Below, in pieces: positions 43,901 through 52,683 of a DNA stretch of 52,683 nt. Within the stretch, counting starts at the first letter, position 1; each line of letters opens with the position of its first letter. Source of the stretch: Gyrodactylus bullatarudis (Eukaryota; Platyhelminthes; Monogenea; Gyrodactylidea; Gyrodactylidae); contig SSNU01000049.1 in assembly GCA_012064415.1 (NCBI GenBank), positions 1 to 52,683 of the forward strand, given 5' to 3'. The position numbers and the translations under genes are program-made. A model generated the notes under the pieces. The model was not told the origin of the DNA, ran no database searches, and worked only from the letters and a program-made list of their open reading frames with translations.

Positions 43901-46900
43901 TACGCGTCAAATCAGAGAATAAAAATAATAACTATTGCTAAATCCACAAATTACCCAAAAGTACTTTTATTAACACTAAGTTGTCCAAAGTTTTATGATC
44001 AATGATTACTCAAATGTCAATAAAAGAGAAAAAGATTTCAGAAGAGAAATAAATAAATCAAAAAATGAAACACTACTTTTGTGTAACAACTTTCCTTAAT
44101 TTAAACGGAAAAAACATGTTCACATGAGTATTGACTTGTTCAGTCCCTTATTAAATGTACACACATGTAATTCTATATAACTATACAATGTTTCCTCTCA
44201 GAGTACACTTGAAACTTTCCAGACTTTTATTTGAATAGTAAATGTTGGTTACTTTAAAGATTGTGTAGAATATAAAGAATATATGTAGATCCAAGTTATT
44301 GCAGGCTTTAAGATTTTCAGCCACGCTTTTATTCTGTGATGGAATCTGAAATGACTTTTCAAAGGACAATATCAGTCATGGATCTTCATCCCAAAAGAGA
44401 GTATATCTCCATGGTTTTTGGTTGAAATCCGAAAAATAGTCATGTCCCTTTGTAACAGATGATACTTTTTAATCATTCCTTGCTCAATTTATTTTCTCTG
44501 ACTAAAGTCTGAATGAATACTGTCTTAAGAATTCACGAAAAGAGTAAATATTTAGTTTTGAAGCTTATTTATCGCATCAGAATGTTGCACACAGCCTCCG
44601 ATATTGATACAAAATGAAGTAGTTTCATTTAACAAATTTTGAGATTTTTTAGTTAGAAAGACTTCTTAATGAGAAAGTAACTGAAAATGATTTTTTTTGT
44701 TCATAAAGTAGCCCACAACCAAAGGTCCTTTAAGATAGAAACGTAAATTTAGCAGTCGTAACCATCCCTCTTATGACTTGAATACAAATAAAAGTAAATC
44801 AACCCTGCCCAGTCTATTAAAGATTGATAATCAATTTGCTTGGCCAATTACGTTACTAACTGATCTAAAAAGTTATTATCGTGAACGCTACATAAAAACT
44901 TTTAGCATTATTTTTCATTGAATCATTCGGCCTGAATGCTTCTCCATTATAATGGCATTTGACTTTTGTTATGTTTACTGTCCGAACTTGGTACTTTAAT
45001 ATCTTCGAGATCCATTAAAATAATAATAACACGTGTTTCTTGAATCATGATAGATATTTAAATTCATTAGTACAAAGTCTTATTATTCTCTGTACCTGAT
45101 ACGAATATATCCCATTTGTTTTAGTGACAATTTTTTGGCATTGATATAACAATACCCTTGCGAGGCCTTTTTAGACCTCTAACGTAGTCTCCTAGATAGC
45201 CCGGCTCCAATTTGATTCTGTCCGATCTACTATCCTCGAACAGGGCCCTCTGCATTTTGAGCTTCCAGCCGGTTCTGATCGCCTCTTTCATCGGAATTTT
45301 GGTTTGCGGGCTCTCAGTCGCCGTTACCGAAACATGAATCACAATCCTGAATTTCCTGGCCATCATTCAATGAATTATCACTACAGGATCCCTAAAAACC
45401 TAAATATCATAGTGATAAAAAGAGTTTGCAACTTTTTTACCCTGAAACTAGTGTTCTTATCATCAGGGTTAAAAGTTAGATCCTCCAAGAATCTGTATCT
45501 GATTAATTTCTTGTAACTCATTATGAATTATGATAAAACTGTAATTTCGATCCTAAAAAGGAATAGATTCGGATCATGAGAGTTGAACTAGTTTAAATTC
45601 TTTTTTTCTCTTTTATGACTCTCAGCCTTCCATCTCTGTAGAGTTTGAATAAGAGAAAACAACAAGTTTGGATTCCTCTTCTCTTTTACATCACATGTGA
45701 TCCTCTATTCTCTTCTATTAATTCAAACATTTTTTTGAGATAATTTTCAGTTCTTCTCTCTACAATTTCGATTTATGTAATACATAAAAATAACAAAAAT
45801 TAGACATTCTTACTACTTCTCATGGCAATCTGACAAAACTCCCGATCATGCCAAGTTATCACTAGGGTACGCAGAACTTGGCAAAAATAAAAAATCCCTT
45901 ATTCCTCATTTATATTCACTCGAATTGGCTTATTCATGGTCGAAAAATACTTGAATTCCTTTGGAAAAGTATCTTGATTTAAGTTTATAGTTGATTCATA
46001 TTCAATATTCTATTATCGGCCATCTCATACTCTATAACTGTCAAATTTTTAGTTTAACTATCATCTTTGGTGGCCTTGAAAGAAGTTAAGAATTTTAAAT
46101 ATCCTAGTAAAGTTTCTTCTTCAACCAGAAAAGTGAATGTAATTGGGCCGATCTTTTCTTGATAGATCCTAGTTATTCCATTTTCAAGTGATATTACAGT
46201 AGGTTGGGGAAATCCTATTTTCTCAAAAACGTACAAATATCAAAACTTACTTTTATTCATTCATGAACATGAAATCATTCAAGAAGGAAATAGGGTTATA
46301 ATCTGCTACTGAAATTCGATGGAAAAAAATTATTTTGGAATTCATTAATTTTTTCTTATTCTATTTGAGTCTCTATTCTGATCTACTCTGATGTACAGTT
46401 GGTTGATATGGAGTTTTCTATGATTTAAATATTCACGTTAATTTTCAAATACGTCGGAAAATCCACTTGAAATCATATTAGGAGATTTAGAAATAAGATA
46501 TATATTAGGGCCATATGTACATTAATAAAAAATCATTATTGGAAATACTTTAACAATGATATAAGTTAAGAATTCATTAAAGACAATAATTTACAAATTT
46601 TGAAAGAAATACAGTAAAAGTCTGAGAATATCAGAACATAAGGTAAGCTGAAAAAACACTAAAACTCTCCAATAAATGGCAACCGTGGAGAGAAAAGTGT
46701 AAAAGCTCACATAGACCAAGGTAGTTGAAGATTATAAGAATAGTTTTTCTGAACACATAAGTTTGGTTTATATAGATTAATGAAGAATTTCCCCTTCACC
46801 CAAGCGTCTGTGGTGTCATCCTCTGCAATTTTTGTATAAAATTAAAAAGTTTGAAATTAAAACTTCGTGCCCTTCCTGTCTTATATGCCTGGTCACAGCT

Positions 46901-48333
46901 GTATCTTTCTTAAGATGATCGCTCCCTTTAGTTGATAAATTCCTAATTGTACGACCTATATACACAGTCACATTGGAATTTATAAATAAACAGAGATTTC
47001 TCTTCAGGTTTCAGTAAATCTTTACGAATTAGGTTAAACAATCTCTGAGTTTTAAATAAAATTTTCAATTGTATGGTTTTATAATGTTGATTGACGAGAT
47101 CAGTTAAGTTTTTCCTTAAATAAAAAAGAAGTTCGAAATCTATTATTTCTAAAACAATCTCAATTTTCAAGAATTCCAATTTGCTAAGAACTTTTGAAAT
47201 CCTAATCAAGGCCTACCCTTGTGAAAAAACTATAATTCAGATGTCGGTGAGGTGCCAAAATTTAATTTCTTTAGAAAATTGATCGGCAAATTTTATTGAT
47301 TTGAGAATTTGACAAGATCCACTATTATTGAGGGATTTTCAAGTAGCGAAAATGATCTAGAAATCGAAATTCACCTCCCAATTGATAATAAGGCCAAGCA
47401 TTAGAACAGATTCAGTATAACTAGAAATATTTCGCCCTAGGTGCTTAGGTAATATTTCCCACAGGAACTTCTTATTTGGTAATGGATTAGCCCATGTCGC
47501 TGATTGTTCAGCTTACTTATGGATCCCACCGAGACTAGTACGAAAGAAACTCACTAAGTATTCAGGAATAACCATCCAGTTAGTAAGTTGTAATAATCAG
47601 CGACATGGGCTAATCCATTACCAAATCAGACGTTCCTGTGGGATATATTACCTAAGCACCTAGAACGAAATATTTCTAGTTAACCTTATTAAGTATAGGT
47701 GCTGCACTATTCAGGATTAAGTATAATTGATTTACTTGTCTACTCGTGATGATGAAAAACATCTTTTGATGATCCAATGTTCAATGTTGGAAAAAATAGA
47801 AAGTTGGTGTTAAATCCGCATTTGAATAATTACCATATTTATCCTGGAAATAATTTTTTTTCAGAACCTTTTTCTTCCAATGGTAAACGTGGGCAACATG
47901 AGTAGGATTCCAAAAAATCTTTGACTCATTGGAATTCTTGTTGAAAAAATTTATATTTAAAAAAAATCATAAATCTCATATTAATTAGCTTTACGAATTT
48001 TGCGAAGTCTAATTTTTCAATAGTCTTTAAAATGTGCATATATAATTATTTATAAGATTATTGGTTATAACCAATATTAATCAATACTTTACTTTTGTCA
48101 TAGTCCTGAAAAGAAATAGCGGCAATAACAAGATTTCTCTGGACAACTCTCTTGATATTATGCCCTGTATAAAGAGAAAGTCAAGTGGTATTTCCTCGGA
48201 AATTATCAATGATCAAATCTATAGGGCTACACCCCAGGATCAGCAGGCTTACATACCAAAGCAGAAAAAGTCTTCTATTGGGAGAAAGTCTAGTTTCCTG
48301 ACAAAAACAGTGCCATGCATCTTCAATGAACGT
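40939..48333 (+). CDS. Membrane-anchored protein, possible SMP lipid-transfer region (partial)
   Basis: Seven exons fit together: 40939-41022, 41051-41176, 41205-41384, 41418-41828, 41871-42339, 43318-43545 and 48104-48333 (576 codons). The last ends in a phase-0 donor, so the gene continues to the right, probably past the window. Exon 1 encodes an N-terminal membrane helix (LIVATVLLIIFLEIILI). Exons 2-4 contain IPKIDKLLRRNLGNELTIRE and a hydrophobic strand pattern, reminiscent of the SMP domains of ER-anchored lipid-transfer proteins such as C2CD2/TMEM24; this is a pattern match only. Exon 4 has a charged helix (EEEIKEKAKEITEEII). Exons 5-7 are hydrophilic, Ser/Lys/Asn-rich and probably disordered. 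Introns 1-4 are 28, 28, 33 and 42 nt; introns 5 and 6 are 978 bp and 4.6 kb. The gene structure is well supported; the function is not. Confidence 0.68.
42434..43294. mobile_element. 861-bp element with 287-bp inverted repeats
   Basis: Positions 42434-42720 and 43008-43294 are inverted copies, essentially identical by eye; a 65-codon frame is the same in both. The interior of about 287 bp has no coding capacity. Ends read AATAAGTGAAAAAGGATGCC. No clear target duplication, though TTTTCTAATTTG occurs both at about 42373 and just right of the element. It occupies most of intron 5 of the membrane-anchored protein gene. Confidence 0.85.
43613..43782. mobile_element. MITE, family 'CTAGGTGCTTAGG', copy 1
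   Basis: Begins TTCTAGGTGCTTAGGCAATA and ends with the inverted form ATTACCCAAGCATCTAGAA. Internal TTTGGTAAT and its complement are also inverted. Clearly related to the longer copy at 47419-47681, but more diverged between its arms. Confidence 0.7.
45121..45366 (-). other. Unassigned 81-codon frame in a GC-richer island
   Basis: This frame (starting MMARKFRIVIHV, ending SMPKNCH) lies in a stretch visibly richer in G and C than its surroundings, as seen for coding or transposon-derived DNA. I recognise no domain and no consistent splice sites. It could be a transposon protein fragment. Confidence 0.2.
46520..46640. repeat. Dispersed repeat, copy 1
   Basis: Contains AATGATATAAGTTAAGAATT and ATAATTTACAAATTTTGAAA. 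Both have close counterparts in the same order at 52547-52683. It lies beyond the 3' side of the minus-strand Penelope-like fragment. Confidence 0.55.
46728..46795. repeat. Dispersed repeat shared with 8.7 kb
   Basis: GATTATAAGAATAGTTTTTC through GAAGAATTTCCC resembles 8733-8800 in the ABC transporter intron. Probably 3' sequence of the Penelope-like element just upstream on the minus strand. Confidence 0.4.
46838..47209 (-). pseudogene. Penelope-like retroelement fragment with GIY-YIG region
   Basis: One minus-strand frame ends LLKPEEKSLFIYKFQCDC. A frame shift within the next few bases continues as YIGRTIRNLSTKGSDHLKKD, followed by AVTRHIRQEGHEV. The order K-x-Y-K-F-x-C-x-C, YIGRT-R, H and RH...GH is that of the GIY-YIG endonuclease at the end of Penelope-like reverse transcriptases. 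No reverse transcriptase motifs are seen upstream, so this is a truncated, frameshifted remnant. Element family beyond that is unknown. Confidence 0.6.
47419..47681. mobile_element. MITE, family 'CTAGGTGCTTAGG', copy 2
   Basis: A 263-bp element with arms of about 95-100 bp. The left arm starts AACTAGAAATATTTCGCCCT and the right arm ends AACGAAATATTTCTAGTT. GGATTAGCCCATGTCGCTGA and its complement close the arms. Very few mismatches between arms by eye. Non-coding centre. Confidence 0.85.
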
Positions 48334-48797
48334 GTAAGTTTCTTAATTATTTCAATATGTACAGTACCACTAACCAAACGATTTTAAAAAGCAATGTAAT
48401 AAGAAGGTCTATTTACATGATGGTAATGATAGGTTCTCGGTGATTAAAGGGTGTTAAAGTGGAACTACAGTATTGTGTGTTCAGTAATCAACGATTGATT
48501 TTATGTATCAGATCAGAAACTAATCTTATGATTTCAGATATTCTATTATCTTCTTTGAATATTCTGTTTACAAAATTTGACTTATCTGGTTGTTTGAACC
48601 TTGAATCATGATCATTTATGACTCATAATTATGGACCCATATTAGATTCAAAATAGATTATGATTGACTAATTATTCAAAATTTCTCCTTTACTTTTCAC
48701 TTCATTAACCAGTTGATGAGCCGAATTACTTTTAAAATCAGATTACCTTAACCATTTTTATTGAAAAACCATCAACAATATTCGGATAACTACACCT

Positions 48798-49368
48798 AGT
48801 TAATATGAAGATGGTTTTTACAAAATTCTCAATTTTTTCATCAAGAAATCGAATTTGATCAAGATTTTTTGGAATCTAGATCACGAGGCCCTCTTTCACG
48901 ACATGGGGAAAAAATTTTAGAAAAAAACAATTTTTAAGGAAAATACGGCAAATTTGAAATCTTGAAGTAGCGCCAAATTCCAATTTTTTGAACTTTGAGT
49001 GGAAAATTTTTGTTGATTTCAATTTAAGAGAGAGTGATCAAAAGTTGAATTTTAGGATCACAATGAGACAAAAAAACCGATGATCATCATAGAAATTTTG
49101 ATAAATTCTTCATTTTTCTGGGATCTTGAAATATCAAATTTCATCGACTTTCAACTCAAAGTTCAAAAAAGTTGGAATTTGGCGCTACTTCAAGATTTCA
49201 AATTTGCCGTATTTTCCTTAAAAATTGTTTTTTTCTAAAATTTTTTTCCCCATGTCGTGAAAGGGGGCCTCGTGATCTAGATTCCAAAAAATCTTGATCA
49301 AATTCGATTTCTTGATGAAAAAATTGAGAATTTTGTAAAAACCATAAATTCCCATCTTCATATTAACT
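48798..49368. mobile_element. 571-bp foldback element, about 200-bp arms
   Basis: 48798-48999 is matched in reverse complement by 49155-49368. Outer ends are AGTTAATATGAAGATGG and CCATCTTCATATTAACT; inner ends are GAACTTTGAG and CTCAAAGTTC. The arms are highly similar, with a few small insertions. The centre is non-coding. The terminal ATGAAGATG motif links it to 37059-37202. Confidence 0.85.
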
Positions 49369-50999
49369 ATCTTTATGTGTAACTAGAGTTTAAAAGTTTT
49401 GTACGCATTTTTTATCTATTGAAAATTTAATACAAGTTACAAATTGAAAACTCTCCCAAAAGACAAAAGTAATTAACAGATCAAGAAATGAATTTCAAAT
49501 CCAACTCCCTAGCGGGGATTCCTCAGCCTTCTAAAAGAAGTTGCAATTACAAAATGAACCTATAGAAGGTCCCAAATAGAGCAATTTAATAGTATCTTTA
49601 TGTTAACCGTGGTAGTCTGAAGAGATCTGGCGAAAACCTAACGTTATCACTCAAATATACGCTTGTTGTTCTCAAACCTTCCTCATTTGTTTAGAATCTA
49701 ACAAAAATATTCTTGACAAGATTTGACAACATTTTCGTACGAATAAGGCGTTTTTATAAAAAAAATCAAGTCTAGTTATTGAAAATCTGTTAGTCGAACA
49801 GAAGCTCAAAATTTTCCACTATTTTTCTTGAGAGACCTGAGTTTTAAACTCTACAACTTTATCTATAGAGATCTAGTGGGATACATTTTCGAATTTCTAG
49901 CAGACAGGACCCTTTTCTACTATACGAAATAAACCATCCATTAGTATCTAACCTCTATTTCCTCTTCTATTTTGCTCTAATAGTCTTGTTGACTTATTGC
50001 CAACTCTACGTTAATTATGAGAGCATCGAAAATATGACCTAAAAACTTATTTATAGGCGCTTATAAAAAGGCACTTACTTTTTTGGGTCATATTACTTAT
50101 TTGGGACTTTTGAAAATTTCCTACTACTTATGAGTCAATATTAAACAAAAAAAATAATTGCAATTCAAAAATCATTTGCTTTTTTTGACAGTGCAACATC
50201 GAATCTTACAATATAGATCTACTGTTCTAGATTATAGGAATTCATTAGGTCGGGATTTGATAAAATCCGTTATTTTAATGGTACTTGATGTCGGAGCTTT
50301 TTGCATGGTTAAAATAATATAGAATAAAGCATGACGTAATCAAAATGTCAATCATGAAAAATAAAAAAATGAATCTGGTTAGTCAAAAATTGCAAAATGG
50401 ACATATGTCCATCAGCACCCAAAGGGTTAATATACCTTACTTCTAAAATATGACTTTTTGATGCTCTATCAATTAAGTCACTTGTGTTTCAGGGCCAGGA
50501 ATTAATGGCTAGACTATAGAACTTAGAATTTGACAAGAATGGTTAGGCTCCATGAATCCTTAGACTACAACTTGACAAAAAATTGTAATTTTCCTTCACT
50601 TTCTACATGCCTTTTTTCAATCAGACCTCAGATGGGTTTATCTAATTTTGATCACATGAAAAGGTGAATAATTCAAAGATTTTCTTCTGGGAACGTCGTT
50701 TTTTTAAATTTGAGTCAGTTTGCTAACTTTCTTTCGTAGCTTTAATTTTTATTAGGAATCTTTTATTTTTGATTTGTGAAATTCGAATTTTCTTATTTCA
50801 GGACCGCACAGAGTGAATTAATTCAATTTATAATCATAATTATGAATATGCATTTTTCCAGAGTCAATGATGTTGTTGTGTGATACTTTTGGTTCTTTCA
50901 TTTAATCTTTAACCTTCTACTATAGCAGTTCCAATTCATATCGTTTCATTTTTTCAGTCTTTACCATCTTTATGTAACTCGATCTATTCAATCTTGTAG

Positions 51000-51024
51000 G
51001 ATTCAATTCACGAGGAGGACGTTG
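51000..51024 (+). other. Candidate 25-nt microexon
   Basis: ATCTTGTAG precedes GATTCAATTCACGAGGAGGA and CGTTG, followed by GTTAGT. Read in phase 0 after the exon ending at 48333 it encodes DSIHEEDV. A second candidate of 11 nt lies at 50804-50814 (TTATTTCAG / GACCGCACAGA / GTGAAT). Frame fits, but both are too short to be sure. Confidence 0.3.
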
Positions 51025-52546
51025 GTTAGTTACTTCATATCATTGCCTCCACTTTCCACAAAAATTACTGGTCTTTTGATTTATTCTTTTCATTTACCTT
51101 TTGATATTCATATTTCCTTCATTTTCAATCAAAAAGATTTCTCTGATTTTGCTTAATTTTTTTATCAGTTCCCTCAAATTTGACGTTATTCTAAAGCTAC
51201 TCTCGATGAATTTTGGAATTAAAAAATCTCATGTTTTCATCAAGTTTTTTTGAAGATTTGTCGGAAACAGATTCAAAAGACGCTCTTTCATCAAATTAAG
51301 AGAACAGTTTAAAAAAAGTTTCTTCCATTCTCTCTTTAAGTTTACTTTTTATTGATTTCAAGGTATAAGATAGTTCAAACATTATTATTATTAGAGAAGG
51401 AAAAAAATAATTTTTGATATTTTAATTGATTTGCATGATCTGAGATTAGTTTGAATTGAGGGTTCATAGGAATTGTCTTTAATTATAATTATTTCTCTTA
51501 AAACAGTGAAATTATTTCTTTTAAATTGATTTCATAAAAGATTCGAGACCCTTGATGAAAAAATCAGAAATTTGTATAATTCATCGAGAATAGCTTCACA
51601 AGATAAGTTTATTCAGTATTAATTTATAATCGATTTCTAGTATCATTGAAATTAGTAGATAGTTTCCAATATTATTACTAGAGAAAAAATAGAAATAAGC
51701 ATGAAATTATCTCTCCTACATAATAGGGTAATACAGATTTCCACAACTTTTTCTGCTATTTGCTTATTTTATAGAAAATTAAATTTTGAGAAAAAAACCC
51801 TCCTGAATTAAATATTTCTAATTTTTTCTTATATAAAGAAACTCATTTGATAATTACCCTTTTCAAATCTGCGCCAACAAATTTCTAATGAATGTTACGA
51901 CGATAATTGATAAAAAACACGTTTTTAAGCAGTATACATGTTAATTGTTATTTAAAATCCCTTTGCTACATATCCTGATCATTTTCTAAAATGTCAAGGA
52001 GTTTTAATTCATTTTGTGAGAATGGAATTTGTGGGTATCAGAACAATAAAATTTTTGAATTTAATTTATGAAAATTTTTACTTTCTATGTAAAAGCGTCC
52101 AAATTAGCGAATGGCCAAAAATTTTGTTCGAGAAAAAAAAATTAAGCATTACCCTACTACAGTTCTCTCTCTCTCTTTAATAACTTTGTAAACGTTATCC
52201 CCCTAATTTTAATTCCCAAAAATCTCTTTCGTAAATCGTGACTGTACTTGTTAGCGCACATATGATTCATTGTACAAGTGATGTGGATAATAACTCCACC
52301 CCATGTGAGAAAAATAGTCTGTAAGATTTTCTCAATTTTTTATTTTAATTTTAATTCCGAGAAGATTTTTAAAGTTGATTTCTGCAAATTCTAATAGAAA
52401 TAGCCCTACTAAACATGGTACAGTTGTGCCCCAGTTTTGTTGTGTGAGAAATCGCACACTCCATTTTAGTTTAGTTTTTCACATCAAGACACTGAAATAC
52501 ATTGATAGTATTCGTCATTTATTTTTTAGAAAATTGAAAGAAGATA

Positions 52547-52683
52547 TATTAACACCAAATGTACATTTCTTGAAGTATCATCAGTGGTAATTCTTCAAAA
52601 ATGATATGAGTTAAAAGTTCATTCAAAATAATAATTTACAAATCATGAAAGAAATAGTAAAAGTCAAAGAAAATAAGAATAAA
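52547..52683. repeat. Dispersed repeat, copy 2, cut by the window edge
   Basis: Similar in order and spacing to 46520-46640: ATGATATGAGTTAAAAGTTC, then ATAATTTACAAATCATGAAA and AGTAAAAGTC. It may be the tail of another copy of the same retroelement family. Confidence 0.5.

Larger units (their letters stand above)
43546..48103 (+). other. 4.6-kb intron rich in repeats
   Basis: Intron 6 of the membrane-anchored protein gene, inferred from matching phase-1 junctions on both sides. It contains two copies of one MITE family (43613-43782, 47419-47681), a Penelope-like fragment (46838-47209), an unassigned coding-like island (45121-45366) and dispersed repeats near 46430-46800. The stretches 43783-45120 and 45367-46430 show no recognised gene; a 60-codon minus-strand frame at 46054-46236 is unassigned. 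Confidence 0.55.
48334..52683. other. Right-hand non-coding stretch, probably an intron
   Basis: Follows a phase-0 splice donor at 48334, so it is most likely intron sequence of the membrane-anchored protein gene. It contains a 571-bp foldback element (48798-49368), two possible microexons (50804-50814, 51000-51024) and a dispersed repeat at the right edge. 49369-50800 and 51030-52360 show no recognised gene. A frame near 52375 ending in a TGTTGT/GTGAGA donor-like site could be another exon but is weak. Confidence 0.45.

Overview
The window is AT-rich animal nuclear DNA. It carries eleven protein-coding genes, most of them assembled here from several exons whose GT-AG junctions and reading-frame phases agree throughout. 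Many families are clearly animal: core-1 galactosyltransferase, a receptor tyrosine phosphatase with fibronectin repeats, ataxin-2, cyclin Q and CDC5L. The most unusual feature is intron size. Fourteen introns are only 25-42 nt and a fifteenth is 45 nt, mostly at the 5' ends of genes. The others are 54-138 nt or kilobases long and repeat-filled. Very short introns in otherwise normal animal genes are known from dicyemid mesozoans, so a dicyemid or a similarly reduced animal is my best guess. That is inference, not proof.

Layout: 1-2.3 kb holds no gene I can support. Then come C1GALT1-like (2333-3264, minus) and, head to head across 97 bp, an FG-repeat nuclear-basket nucleoporin (3362-8498, plus). 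A mitochondrial ABCB-type half transporter (8573-15461, minus) meets the nucleoporin tail to tail. Its two large introns contain a foldback element and a decayed MULE DNA transposon that itself carries a nested TTAA-flanked MITE. A small secreted 14-cysteine protein of unknown family (15740-16978, plus) and ataxin-2 (17904-20525, minus) follow.

From 20.9 to 38.0 kb four genes lie in tandem on the plus strand: a receptor tyrosine phosphatase (20944-30063), cyclin Q (30470-32868), MNAT1/MAT1 (33380-34804) and the tRNA m1G37 methyltransferase TRMT5 (34960-38038). CDC5L (38105-40776, minus) converges on TRMT5 with overlapping poly(A) signals. A membrane-anchored protein with a possible SMP lipid-transfer-like region (from 40939, plus) begins 162 bp from the CDC5L start and probably runs off the right edge. 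Its introns fill most of 42-52 kb and are packed with foldback elements, MITEs and a Penelope-like GIY-YIG fragment.

The genes do not form one pathway. CDC5L (splicing), MNAT1 and cyclin Q (CDK partners), the nucleoporin, ataxin-2 and TRMT5 are core gene-expression functions. C1GALT1, the phosphatase and the secreted protein serve the cell surface. Two possible systems deserve a second look: the ultra-short 5'-biased introns, and strong splice acceptors a few bases before the start codons of genes in the tandem array, which could mean trans-splicing or short 5' UTR introns.
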